The notes: a model not told the origin generated them from the sequence alone. A stretch of DNA of 64,000 nt from Methylobacterium sp. E-045 (GCF_022829685.1 NZ_JAKSYE010000094.1:62001-126000), one strand, 5' to 3'; positions 7,839-16,115 are shown, numbered from the stretch's first letter. A program made the numbers and translations.

Positions 7839-9950
7839 TCAGGGGGCGGGCGTCAGGGTGAAGACGTGGTCCGCCCCCGCGATGGTGGCTGGGCGGTGGG
7901 CGACGATGATCCGGGTCATGCGCAGGTCGCGCAATGCCTCGGCGATGACGGCCTCGGTGGCCTCGTCGAGGTGGCTCGTCGCCTCGTCGAGGAACAGGAT
8001 TTCGGGCCGGCGATAGAGGGCGCGAGCCAGGATGACCCGCTGTTTCTGGCCGCCCGAGAGGGTGGAACCCATGTCCCCCACCAGAGTCTCGAACCCCATC
8101 GGGGTGCGCTTGATGTCGGTGAGGATCGCTGCACGCGCGGCACATTCCTCGATCCATCCCGGATCGGGCCGCTCGTCGAAACTGGCGATGTTCTCGGCGA
8201 TGGATCCGGCGAAAAGTCCGTCGTTCTGCATCACGCCCGCGATCCGGCGACGGTAGCTGGCCGCCCCCAGGGTACGGATCTCCTGATTGTCGACGAGAAT
8301 CCTCCCCTCGCTCGCGGGCAGGAGGCCCATCATGATCTTCATCAGCGAGGTCTTGCCCGAGCCCGACGGACCGGTGATGGCGAAGCTCGTCCCTGCCGGC
8401 ACGTCGAGGCCGAGTTCGCGGAAGATCCAGGGCTCGTCCGCGCCGTAGCGGAGGGCGAGATCCCTCACCGAAACGGACCCCGGCCGGTCCGTTGCCGGCG
8501 CCAGGGCGGGGGAGGCCGGTTCCAACGCGGAGCCGGAGCCCTCCTCGGGCTCGCTCATGACGATGTCCGAGAGCCGGTCGGTCTGGACGTTGAGCATGCG
8601 CAGCTGGAAGCCCGACTGGATCAGGTTGCCGATCCGTTGCGAGAACTGGTCGCGATAGGCGAGGAAGGCCACCAGCATGCCCAGCGTCATCGACTGGTCG
8701 ATCACGGCCCGCGCCCCGAGAACCAGGAGCAGCAGCCGGTCGATGCCGAACAGCAGCTCGTTGGCCCGGCCGAAGACGAGGTCGAGGCGCTGGAGCCGCA
8801 GCCGGGCGTTCAGCGACGTGACGAAGTGGTTCATCCAGGTGCCGCGGCGGCGCTCGCGCAGGTCGAGGAGTTTCACGCTCGCCATGCCGCGCACGGTCTC
8901 GATGAAGTGGCTCTGCTGGCGCGCCTCCGCGACGATCGCCTCCTCGGTGCCCTCGCGGTAGGAGGCGTAGGCGGCGATCCGCAGCGCCGCGGTGAGCGCT
9001 GTCGAGGCGACGACGACGAGGGAGAGCCAGCCGCCATAGACCACCAGCATGGCGAGCATGCCGATGGACATGATGCCGTCGAGCACCGCCTGGACGAGGT
9101 CGGTGGTGAGCCCCTTCTGGATCGTCGCCAGGGAGCCGAAGCGCGAGATCACGTCGCCGACGTGCCGCTTCTCGAAATAGTCCAGGGGCAGGCGCGAGAG
9201 GTGGTCGAACAGGCTCCCCGACCATTGGTAGTTCAGCTTGGTCCCGGTGAGCATGATCGCCCAGGTCCGCGCCACCGAGAGGACGAGTTGGACGACGAGC
9301 AGCAGGGCGAGGCCCACCGCGACCACCAGCAGCAGGTCGAGGTCGGCATTGACGATGACTTCGTCGATGACGATCTGGGAGGCGATCGGCATCAGGATCG
9401 CCACGAGTTCGATGCCGAGGGACAGGGCCAGGATCTGGGCGAGGGCCGGGCGAATGCCGCCGATCGTCCGGAACAGGTCGCCCAGCCCCAGGCCGCGCTG
9501 CCGCTTCTCGCGCACGAAGCTGGTGGTCGGGCCCGCCTCCAGGGCGACGCCCGTGAACTCCCGCGAAGCCTCCGCGAAGGTGACCTTGCGGCGCCCGCGG
9601 GCGGGATCGTGGATGACGATTCCCTTTCCGTTCACGGCCGTGAGCACGACGAAGTGGTTGAGCCCCCAATGCAGGATGCAGGGCGTCTTGAGCCTGGGCA
9701 GATCCTTCAGTTCCGCCCGCAGCGCCCGGGTGGCGAGCCCCATCGAGCCCGCCAGGTCGATGAGATTGCGCAGGGTCATGCCCTTGAGGGACAGAGCGTG
9801 GCGGCGGCGCAGGGCGCCGAGATCGACGTGGCGGCCGTGATAGCCGAGCACCATGCCGAGGCAGGCCATGCCGCATTCGGCGGCCTCCGCTTGAAGCAGC
9901 ACGGGTACGCGCCGGCCGAAGCCGAACTGGAGGGTGTTGAGCAGGCTCAC
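7839..9950 (-). CDS. Peptidase-containing ABC exporter (C39 protease, double-glycine leader processing)
   Basis: A 703-residue PCAT-type protein. The N-terminal C39 cysteine protease (about 15-135) has catalytic C26 in an AECGMAC context, H99 in NHFVVL and D115 in HDPARG. The six-helix ABC exporter domain covers about 165-445. The nucleotide-binding domain has a Walker A lysine at K533, an LSGGQKQR signature and Walker B ILFLDEATS with an H-loop near the end. Such proteins cut leader peptides after Gly-Gly while exporting the core through an HlyD/TolC channel. It is translated 4 nt after the adaptor gene. The two peptide genes at 11362-11859 are the obvious substrates. No TolC gene is in the window. 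Confidence 0.93.
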   Translation of the reverse strand: MSLLNTLQFGFGRRVPVLLQAEAAECGMACLGMVLGYHGRHVDLGALRRRHALSLKGMTLRNLIDLAGSMGLATRALRAELKDLPRLKTPCILHWGLNHFVVLTAVNGKGIVIHDPARGRRKVTFAEASREFTGVALEAGPTTSFVREKRQRGLGLGDLFRTIGGIRPALAQILALSLGIELVAILMPIASQIVIDEVIVNADLDLLLVVAVGLALLLVVQLVLSVARTWAIMLTGTKLNYQWSGSLFDHLSRLPLDYFEKRHVGDVISRFGSLATIQKGLTTDLVQAVLDGIMSIGMLAMLVVYGGWLSLVVVASTALTAALRIAAYASYREGTEEAIVAEARQQSHFIETVRGMASVKLLDLRERRRGTWMNHFVTSLNARLRLQRLDLVFGRANELLFGIDRLLLLVLGARAVIDQSMTLGMLVAFLAYRDQFSQRIGNLIQSGFQLRMLNVQTDRLSDIVMSEPEEGSGSALEPASPALAPATDRPGSVSVRDLALRYGADEPWIFRELGLDVPAGTSFAITGPSGSGKTSLMKIMMGLLPASEGRILVDNQEIRTLGAASYRRRIAGVMQNDGLFAGSIAENIASFDERPDPGWIEECAARAAILTDIKRTPMGFETLVGDMGSTLSGGQKQRVILARALYRRPEILFLDEATSHLDEATEAVIAEALRDLRMTRIIVAHRPATIAGADHVFTLTPAP

Positions 9951-9954
9951 GCTT

Positions 9955-11232
9955 TCATCCGCCCCGGGTTACGAGATCGACGCTGCGCTTGACCCGGTAG
10001 AGCGGGTCGAGCAGCCAGCGGTAGAGGGGGCGCTTCTCAAGGGCGATATCGGCCTCGACCCGCATTCCGGCTTCCAGGCGGCGGCTCTCGCCATAGGCGA
10101 TCACGCTGTTCTCGTCCGGCCGCACGATGATGCGGTAGATGCCGTCGCCGTTCTTCGCCTTGGCACCGGCGGCTTCCGGCAGGTCCGCGGCCTCCAGGGG
10201 CGCCCGGGTCACCTCGGTGACCGTGCCGCGATAGAGGCCGAAGCGTTGGAAGGGGAAGGCGGCGTAGCGCAGCATCACGGCCTCCCCCGTATCGATGAAG
10301 CCGATGGCCGACGATTCCACGAACAGGTTCGCCTGCAGCCGGCCGTCGCTCGGCAGCAGCGTGAGCAGGGTGGCGCCCGCCGCCACGCCCTGCCCGGCCT
10401 GGACCCGGATCGAGGTGAGGATGCCCTTCTCCGGCGCCCGCACCTCGATGGCCCGGCGCGCCTCGCTCTCGGCCCGCTGCTGCTCCAACTGGGCGGCGGT
10501 GCGGTCCATCTCGGCAAGGTCGCGGGCGAGCTTGTCGTCGAAAGTGGCGAGCGTCGCCTGCAATTCACCGACCTTGCCGATGAGCTGCAGGCGCGAATTG
10601 CGGAACTGGGCGAGCTGCGAACTCGCCTGCAGGTAGAGATAGTTCTGGTTCTGGAGATCGGCCGAGCGGGCAAAGCCGTCTGTCACCGCCTTGGCGAGGA
10701 CATCGACCCGCTCCTTAAGGGGCGGTATCAGCTTCTCCTGCAACTGGACCTGTTCCTCCAGTTGCCGCGACTGGGACTGGAGATTGTCGATCTGCTCGGC
10801 AAGCGAACGCTTCTCCGTCTCGGCCATGGCGGAGCGCAGGCGGGCTTGCGCCTCGATCGTCTCCTTCTGCTTGGCCAACTGGTCGATGATGCGCTGCTGG
10901 GTCGGGCCGTTGGCCGACACGGCATCGAGGTCGAGGGTGTAGAGCAACTGGCCTTGGACGACCCGCTCGCCCTCCTTCACCCCCGAGGCGCTGACGCGTC
11001 CGGCGACGGGACTCGCCACCGTGATGAGGCCGACATCCGGCGTGAGCATGCCGAAGGCGTGGATGCGGCGCGTATAGGTGCCGAAGACGACGTAGAGGAG
11101 CGTGGCGATCGTGATCAGGATCGTGATCCCGGTCATCAGCCGGATCGAGAGCGGCTGCACGATCTGCGTCTCGCCCAACCAGGAATCCCGTCGTGCCTGG
11201 GTGACTTCTGCGCGAAAAAGCGGCGACGTCAT
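9955..11232 (-). CDS. HlyD-family periplasmic adaptor of the peptide exporter
   Basis: A 425-residue membrane-fusion protein. It has a short cytoplasmic N-terminus, one TM helix at about 28-50, a lipoyl/barrel-sandwich half near 65-100, a long Gln/Glu/Leu-rich coiled coil at about 110-270, and the second lipoyl half and beta-barrel toward the C-terminus. The N-terminus resembles CvaA/colicin-V-type adaptors. It would bridge the inner-membrane exporter to an outer-membrane TolC protein. An AGGAGGA ribosome-binding site lies about 12 nt before the ATG. It sits between the precursor peptides and the exporter. Confidence 0.9.
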   Translation of the reverse strand: MTSPLFRAEVTQARRDSWLGETQIVQPLSIRLMTGITILITIATLLYVVFGTYTRRIHAFGMLTPDVGLITVASPVAGRVSASGVKEGERVVQGQLLYTLDLDAVSANGPTQQRIIDQLAKQKETIEAQARLRSAMAETEKRSLAEQIDNLQSQSRQLEEQVQLQEKLIPPLKERVDVLAKAVTDGFARSADLQNQNYLYLQASSQLAQFRNSRLQLIGKVGELQATLATFDDKLARDLAEMDRTAAQLEQQRAESEARRAIEVRAPEKGILTSIRVQAGQGVAAGATLLTLLPSDGRLQANLFVESSAIGFIDTGEAVMLRYAAFPFQRFGLYRGTVTEVTRAPLEAADLPEAAGAKAKNGDGIYRIIVRPDENSVIAYGESRRLEAGMRVEADIALEKRPLYRWLLDPLYRVKRSVDLVTRGG

Positions 11233-11296
11233 CGGATTCGGCGGTCCTCCTCGCCCGAGGGCGGCGTTCTTCGACGGTCAGGCGTCTTTGCACGAG

Positions 11297-11328
11297 AAGC
11301 GCGGCGGGCCTACTGGCCCGCCGCGCTT
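11297..11328 (-). terminator. 14-bp hairpin between precursor peptides and export genes (candidate attenuator)
   Basis: Perfect arms at 11297-11310 and 11315-11328 enclose a TACT loop. It lies 33 nt after the last peptide stop and 65 nt before the adaptor start. Only a weak U content follows on the minus strand, so partial read-through is plausible. That would keep precursor mRNA in excess over transporter mRNA, as is common in bacteriocin operons. Confidence 0.6.
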
Positions 11329-11361
11329 ATTCACCGATCAAGATTGATGCGGACAGAGGGT

Positions 11362-11565
11362 TCAGTGGCCGCCGAGAAGTCCGCCCACCGCGCCGAGAAG
11401 GCCGCCGACGAGGCCGGTTACCAAGCCGCCCACCTGACCGAGCACGCCGGAGACGGCACCCAGTTCGGCGGACAAGTCGAGGTTGAGGCCGAGGGAGAGG
11501 CCGCCGCCGACGGCGTCGAGTTCGGTGGCGTCGAGTTCGCGGATGGTATCGAGCTTCTGTGTCAT
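11362..11565 (-). CDS. Double-glycine-leader peptide A (bacteriocin/microcin-like precursor)
   Basis: A 67-residue precursor. The leader (1-21) has the classic L-x3-E-L-x2-V-GG pattern: L11, E15, L16, V19, G20-G21. The predicted core is about 46 residues, with no cysteine and few charges, made almost wholly of Gly, Leu, Val, Ala and Ser. A short acidic segment near 28-34 is followed by repeated GLLG/GLVGG units, i.e. a GxxxG glycine-zipper-like pattern suited to membrane insertion. A GGAG ribosome-binding site precedes the ATG. It is paralogous to peptide B just upstream. A structural or signalling role is possible because no immunity protein is recognised. Confidence 0.85.
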   Translation of the reverse strand: MTQKLDTIRELDATELDAVGGGLSLGLNLDLSAELGAVSGVLGQVGGLVTGLVGGLLGAVGGLLGGH

Positions 11566-11643
11566 GTCACATCTCCGGGATCAGGCGGCGCAGTCGTTTC
11601 GCGCCATGCCGAGAAAATCAGGAAAACCGGGTTTGGACGCTGG

Positions 11644-11859
11644 CTACTTGCCGCCGAGAAGTCCGCCGACGAGGCCGCCAACGGCACCGAGGAGACCACC
11701 GACGAGACCGCTGACCAAACCGCCGACTTGGCCGACCACGCCGGAGACGGCACCGAGTTCGCTCGAAAGGTCGAGATCAAGACCGAGGGAGAGACCGCCG
11801 CCGACCGCATCGAGCTCGGATGCATCGAGGGGGCGGATGGTGTCATTCGTGTTAGACAT
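11644..11859 (-). CDS. Double-glycine-leader peptide B (paralogue of peptide A)
   Basis: A 71-residue precursor and the first gene of the operon. The leader (1-21) has L11, E15, L16, V19 and G20-G21, and the core is about 50 residues. From residue 12 on it is nearly identical to peptide A, but with an extra GLVGG repeat near the end and a C-terminal Lys instead of His. The start at 11859 is set by a GGAGAG ribosome-binding site (11865-11870 on the complement) and by the leader alignment with peptide A; the upstream in-frame extension has no similarity. The pair could act as a two-peptide (class IIb-like) toxin or as redundant copies. Confidence 0.85.
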   Translation of the reverse strand: MSNTNDTIRPLDASELDAVGGGLSLGLDLDLSSELGAVSGVVGQVGGLVSGLVGGLLGAVGGLVGGLLGGK

Positions 11860-12632
11860 TGTTTCTCTCCAAAATAGATTCGATATATCGATCGTTTTTC
11901 TCAGTTCTGTGTTCGAAAGCAATCGAACTTGCTTTCTGTTATCCAGACTACACGTCCAGAGCCATCCATCAAGCCTCATCGTGGGCCGTCATTCCTAGGG
12001 CTGAACTGCGAACATTCTTTTTGTCGATTGATGACGGAATTGCGGCCCCTCTTGCGGCGGTGAGAGAACGACCGTCTCTTATGGTCAGATCTGCCTGAAC
12101 TTGGCGATTCTTGCTGAGAATGAGACGAAAGCCGGAATTCTATATTATATCGGCTAATCCTTTGTTACAGCTGGCTTTTTCGAAGTTGATTGACTTTTTG
12201 TCGCACCCATAGGGTCCGGAGCGTCGAGGCTTGACTGTGTGGAATTTGTTTCTCTGCTGGCGGGTCGGAGCGAAAGCAATGATCTGCGGCCCTGCGGCGC
12301 GAGGCGTGTACGGAATGATGAATTTCGTTATAGAATGAACAAACAGCGGTCGCGCGACCCCGCGTCGGCGTGGCAATCATGGTCGGCAGGCCGGGCCGGA
12401 CGACAAACATAAGACGTTTCACAATAGGCCTCGTCTCGCAGAATGCAGATTCGATGTATTGCATCCTTGCGTGCCGCATCGCTTTGCGGAAGGATGCGTG
12501 TCGATAGGCATTCGGTGGCGGTTGTCCGCCGAGTCGGTCTATCGTCGATTGCCGGTCGGATGCGCGGACGCATGGCTTGCATCGGAGCTTTAGGAACAAG
12601 TCCGGGGGCGGTCTGCAAAGGGAGGTTTTCGC
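11860..12632. other. AT-rich intergenic region upstream of the peptide operon
   Basis: About 770 bp, visibly richer in A and T than the surroundings, without a convincing gene. It should hold the promoters of the peptide operon (minus) and the AraC gene (plus). A perfect 8-bp dyad, GAAAGCAA (11915-11922) and TTGCTTTC (11929-11936) around 6 nt, lies about 55-77 bp upstream of the peptide B start and could be an operator or a 5'-UTR hairpin. Short frames on both strands (for example 11859-12098 plus and 12140-12376 minus) resemble no immunity protein. Confidence 0.6.
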
Positions 12633-12662
12633 ATGCACCATGAACCCGTGAATGCGGATTGA
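12633..12662 (+). CDS. Nine-codon leader ORF overlapping the AraC-family gene start
   Basis: ATG at 12633 follows a strong AAAGGGAGG ribosome-binding site (12617-12625) at ideal 7-nt spacing and encodes MHHEPVNAD before TGA at 12660-12662. The regulator's ATG (12652) lies inside this ORF in another frame, and an in-frame TGA at 12649-12651 stops the regulator from starting further upstream. This suggests translational coupling: ribosomes loading at the strong site would terminate 8 nt past the regulator's ATG and restart. It is inferred from sequence only. Confidence 0.5.
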   Translation: MHHEPVNAD

Positions 12663-13548
12663 TCAGAGCGAATTCGGCTGCACCATCGAGCTCGACGGCG
12701 AGATCGAGGCGGTGCTCCAGACCAGCACGGGCCTCGGCTGGTCCGGGATCGGCTTCAGCGACATCATGCTTGGCAGCCAGGGGACGGTGTCCATGGTCCA
12801 GCAGGGCATACATTTCGCCCTCTCGCTGGCGCCGTCGAGTCAGCGCTTCCTCTGGTCGGGCCAGACTTACCATTTCTCGGAGGACAACATCATCGTTCTC
12901 GAGCCGGGGGCTGCCGTGGTCGAGAACTGGACCGGGCCGTTCCGTACGCTGACGCTGAGACTGGCTCCCGAAGCCGTCGAGCGTATCACCGACGTCTCCC
13001 TCACCAAGTCACGGGTCCGGACCCAGTTCGTTCCGTCGCGGTCAAAGATCGCGGTGAGCCACCTGTTGCAGGCCGTATCGGCCGACCTGGAGACGGGATG
13101 CTCCAGCGGGCCACTGTTGGTGGAAAGCGTATCGGCGACGTTGCTGCAGCTGTTCTCGGACTCGGAGGCGACTCCCCGCCGCGCCGGCCCTACGCTGACT
13201 TCGGCGCAGGCCTCGACCCTTCGCGAACTGATCCTCGCAAACCTCACCGAACCGCTGAGCCTGCAGCACCTGGCGGACGCCGTCGGCACCAGCGTCGGCC
13301 ATCTGGTTCGCGCCTTCAAGACATCCTTCGGCGTGACGCCCTATCAGTTCATCCTGCGCGAGCGGGTCAACCGGGCGCAGGACCTCATCGCCAGCGGAAC
13401 GCTGAGCCTCAGCGAGATCGTGCCCCTGGCGGGATTCAACGATGCGAGCCAGATGTCGAAGACCTTCCGCCGGCTCACTGGTCAGCCGCCTCGCGCCTTC
13501 CTGCGCCGTGCACGGAAGGCCCGGTCCGCCGGCTCGTCGGACGATTAG
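12652..13548 (+). CDS. AraC-family transcriptional regulator
   Basis: A 298-residue protein. The N-terminal 180 residues are a cupin-like sensor region of unknown ligand. The C-terminal 100 residues carry a double HTH: first helix pair at LQHLADAVGTSVGHLVRAFK, then SLSEIVPLAGFNDASQMSKTF, with the PxxFLRR ending typical of AraC/XylS. It is the nearest regulator to the peptide operon, separated by the AT-rich spacer and facing away, so it could control that operon, but nothing proves it. It lacks its own strong ribosome-binding site (see the leader ORF). Confidence 0.88.
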   Translation: MRIDQSEFGCTIELDGEIEAVLQTSTGLGWSGIGFSDIMLGSQGTVSMVQQGIHFALSLAPSSQRFLWSGQTYHFSEDNIIVLEPGAAVVENWTGPFRTLTLRLAPEAVERITDVSLTKSRVRTQFVPSRSKIAVSHLLQAVSADLETGCSSGPLLVESVSATLLQLFSDSEATPRRAGPTLTSAQASTLRELILANLTEPLSLQHLADAVGTSVGHLVRAFKTSFGVTPYQFILRERVNRAQDLIASGTLSLSEIVPLAGFNDASQMSKTFRRLTGQPPRAFLRRARKARSAGSSDD

Positions 13549-13626
13549 GCCCCGCCTGCCAGGAGTTCTGGTCGTCCCCCCATTCCACGGCGATCGGTGC
13601 CGATCCCGCCACCGCGCACGCCCCTG

Positions 13627-13773
13627 CGATGGCCCTTCACCGATGCGATCCGGTTGCAGGGCGTGAGCGTCGACCGCGCACTGAACTGCCCTGCGCTGCG
13701 GGGTATCGATCTCACCATCGCGAGCGACACTACGGCGGGATTCGTCGGCCGTACCGGGTCGGGACGTCGATGC
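13627..13773 (+). pseudogene. Remnant of an ABC-transporter ATPase domain
   Basis: The frame reads like the start of the nucleotide-binding domain of a fused ABC exporter: an IRLQGVSV strand, ALRGIDLTI, then GFVGRTGSGR where a Walker A GRTGSGKS would be. The catalytic lysine is Arg and homology ends there. No start codon context, TM domain, signature or Walker B is found. The remaining DNA to 13976 is likewise degenerate and holds no supportable gene. It looks like the debris of a deleted transporter gene. Confidence 0.55.
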
Positions 13774-13976
13774 CGATCCTCGCGGGCGCCCCCGAGATCA
13801 TCCTGCCGAGGATGGCCGCTGGAACAACTTTGCCCGACTGGGTGCCTCCGGCTCGCCATCGCGCATCCGGAATGCGGGACCGCATGGCCTGTCCGGCCCG
13901 ACGCTGCGGATCCTCACCTGTCGTCATCGCATCCCGGTCCATCAATCCCCGCTTCGGGCCCACGAGGCCGAAGCGT

Positions 13977-14906
13977 TCACCGGGCCTTCAGCACCACCCG
14001 GCAGGCGGCGGGAAGGGCCGCCATGGTCATCGGCGGCTTGGGCCTCACCGGCTTCGTCGATTTCGGCGGGTTCAGCACCGCATCGCTGAACCAATAGGCG
14101 AGTTCCTCGCCGCAGCCATCGCCGGGGGGCGGCGGAGCCTGGTCCCCGCACTGATCGTCCCCGGCCGGGCAGGAGAGGCGGATATGGTAGTGGTAGTTGT
14201 GCCCGTACATCGGGCGCACCTTGTTGAGCCAGGAGCGGTCGCCACCCGCTTCCCGGCACAGGGCTTTCTTGATTGCCGGGTTGACGAAGAGGCGCGCGAC
14301 CTCCGGCTGCTGGGCCGTGAGGCGGATCAGCTTGAGGTGCTCCGGCGTCCAGACCTGCTGATCGATGTCGAGACGGTCCGTGCGCACCACGTTGGTGGCC
14401 GAGGTCTCCTCGCGCTCCGCGCGGGTCATGCGGTGGTCCGGCATCGGTGTCAGCCAGATATCGGCGTCGAGGCCGAGCTGGTGGGAGGCGTGGCCCGTCA
14501 GCATCGGTCCGCCGCGGGGCTGGGACATGTCGCCCACGAGAAGGCCGTTCCAGCCGACGCGGGGAGCCTTGGCGGCCAGCCGCTCGATGAAATCCACCAG
14601 ATGCGGCGTGCCCCACATCCGGTTGCGCGAGAGGCGCATCACCTGCCAGGTCGGCCCGTCATTGGGCAGGGCCTCGCCGCCGGAGAAGCATCCCTTGGCA
14701 TAGGAGCCGTAGGGCCGGGCCGGGCCGGGAGCCGGTGTCGTCACCCGTCCGAACAGGGCTTTGGCCGGCGTCGACGGCGCATCGGGATCGGCCAGGGGCG
14801 GAAGCGGCTTGGGGTTCACGCTGCCCCTGTCCTGGGCCTGTGCAGCCCCTCCGCAGACGAGGAAGGCAAGGGCCGCGAGGCGGAACGAACGTGAGGTCAG
14901 GTGCAT
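13977..14906 (-). CDS. mepA: Penicillin-insensitive murein endopeptidase MepA
   Basis: A 309-residue secreted peptidase of family M74. The signal peptide covers about 1-24 (AQA-Q site). Zinc-ligand motifs GHASHQLGLDAD and the C-terminal HYHIRL are both present, along with several cysteines for disulfides as in E. coli MepA. It hydrolyses D-Ala-meso-DAP cross-links in periplasmic peptidoglycan. The C-terminal tail (after about 265) is Pro/Lys rich. Monocistronic as far as can be seen. Confidence 0.93.
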   Translation of the reverse strand: MHLTSRSFRLAALAFLVCGGAAQAQDRGSVNPKPLPPLADPDAPSTPAKALFGRVTTPAPGPARPYGSYAKGCFSGGEALPNDGPTWQVMRLSRNRMWGTPHLVDFIERLAAKAPRVGWNGLLVGDMSQPRGGPMLTGHASHQLGLDADIWLTPMPDHRMTRAEREETSATNVVRTDRLDIDQQVWTPEHLKLIRLTAQQPEVARLFVNPAIKKALCREAGGDRSWLNKVRPMYGHNYHYHIRLSCPAGDDQCGDQAPPPPGDGCGEELAYWFSDAVLNPPKSTKPVRPKPPMTMAALPAACRVVLKAR

Positions 14907-14952
14907 GGCGCCAACCTAGTCCATCGGCCGTCGGCCCGTCGAGAGCTCTCCG

Positions 14953-15486
14953 CTACTCCGCGGGCGAGACCGCGATCCGGATCGAGTCCGATTTCGCACC
15001 GCTGACGACGATGAGGATGGGGGTGGTGCCGAATTGGAACCGGACGCTCTTCGAGACGCCCGGACATCCGGGCCGCATCGTGCTCGCCACGGGTTTGCGC
15101 GTCGTCGTGGCGTCCTGGCTCACGTCGATCCAGGCATTGTCCGACAGGGTCACCTGATACAGGCCGGGCGTGACGACGGGCGGTATCTTCAGGCTGCCGC
15201 CGAAGGTGCCGGGCTTCGGTTCCCGCGAGGGGGGCAGGGGAAGATCGGCCTCCGCGGTCGGCTTGAGCGCCAGGACGGCGCCCGGCATCTCGGCGGAGAG
15301 GGTCGAGCCGGATTCGAGCCGGGGCAGGGAGGGCGCTTCGAACCAGGCCTGCTCCCGCAGGATCGGCCAGTCGAACGCGGTGCAGGCGGCGGGATCGGAA
15401 CCCGTCTGCGCCCGCGCCTGATCGGGTGCGAGGCCCGCACCGGATACGAGCACAAGTGCGGCGATGATCGGGAGCATTCTGCGCAT
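14953..15486 (-). CDS. Secreted protein of unknown function
   Basis: A 177-residue protein with a signal peptide (about 1-26, ending ARA-Q). The mature part is a beta-rich domain with two or three cysteines and sequence such as GLYQVTLSDNAWIDV near the middle, which reads like a small extracellular sandwich domain. I chose the ATG at 15486 because it gives the signal peptide and has an AGGACA ribosome-binding site; the open frame continues upstream without similarity. Homologues annotated only as hypothetical are expected. It lies 46 bp before mepA in the same direction, so co-transcription is possible. Confidence 0.7.
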   Translation of the reverse strand: MRRMLPIIAALVLVSGAGLAPDQARAQTGSDPAACTAFDWPILREQAWFEAPSLPRLESGSTLSAEMPGAVLALKPTAEADLPLPPSREPKPGTFGGSLKIPPVVTPGLYQVTLSDNAWIDVSQDATTTRKPVASTMRPGCPGVSKSVRFQFGTTPILIVVSGAKSDSIRIAVSPAE

Positions 15487-15625
15487 GGCCACTGTCCTGT
15501 GAACGGTCGCGGCCCCCTCGACCGTGAAACGGTCTCCCGGCCGGAATGGTTTCCCTCGGCGGGCCGCTCCTCGCAAGCGACGAGCCGGTCGCCGCGACAC
15601 CGCCGCAGCGGTGCGGACCCGGCCA

Positions 15626-15940
15626 TCACCCATCGTCCGGCTCCTCCACATCCTCGGAGACCGTGCGGCGCACGCCCCAGCCGCGCAACGTCTCGTTGAG
15701 CTCGTCGAGGACGAAATGGCGGGCGCTGTCGCGGTCGTAGCCCTCTTCGAGATAGGACTCGTATTCGGTGAAGACGTGACGAGCGAAGGCGACGAGGGCG
15801 AGCCATGCCGCGTTCTCGGGGCTCGCATTCCGCAGGCCCGGACTGGCCAGCGCCCGCGCGAGGACGGAATCCGTCTCGAAGGCGGGCAGGCGTGGAGCAA
15901 GGATGCGAAGCGCTTCGCCGACGGCTTCCGCGCGGGTCAT
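15626..15940 (-). CDS. Small cytoplasmic protein resembling DUF2293
   Basis: A 104-residue, mostly helical acidic protein. The central stretch AWLALVAFARHVFTEYES followed by GYDRDSARHFVLDE resembles what I remember of DUF2293 proteins of rhizobia and methylobacteria, whose function is unknown. No TM segment or signal. Assignment is from memory of the pattern only. Confidence 0.65.
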   Translation of the reverse strand: MTRAEAVGEALRILAPRLPAFETDSVLARALASPGLRNASPENAAWLALVAFARHVFTEYESYLEEGYDRDSARHFVLDELNETLRGWGVRRTVSEDVEEPDDG

Positions 15941-16115
15941 CGCGGGGTCACCCGGTAAGTCCCCCCTTGACGTGGTGCCCGGCGGCGATCCGATCCGTGA
16001 GAGCCGTCAGGGTTCCGGAGACAACGTACACCATGTGGAGACCGACGAGGCAGTCCAGCTCTCGGTCCGGCGAAGAGCCCGCGTTCGAAAACCTGTTCGA
16101 CCATCCGTCCCGAAT

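Noticed and set aside
7599..9992. 797-codon open frame on the plus strand
   Set aside because: It lies opposite the C39 exporter and part of dctA. Composition is shadow-like (His/Asp/Arg/Gly rich), while the minus strand has clear catalytic motifs.
11362..11859. Lanthipeptide or other modified-peptide cluster
   Set aside because: The cores have no cysteine and few Ser/Thr, and no modification enzyme is adjacent. An unmodified double-glycine peptide is the simpler reading.
12140..12376. Possible immunity protein on the minus strand
   Set aside because: No TM segment, no ribosome-binding site and no similarity to known immunity proteins. It is only an open frame in the AT-rich spacer.
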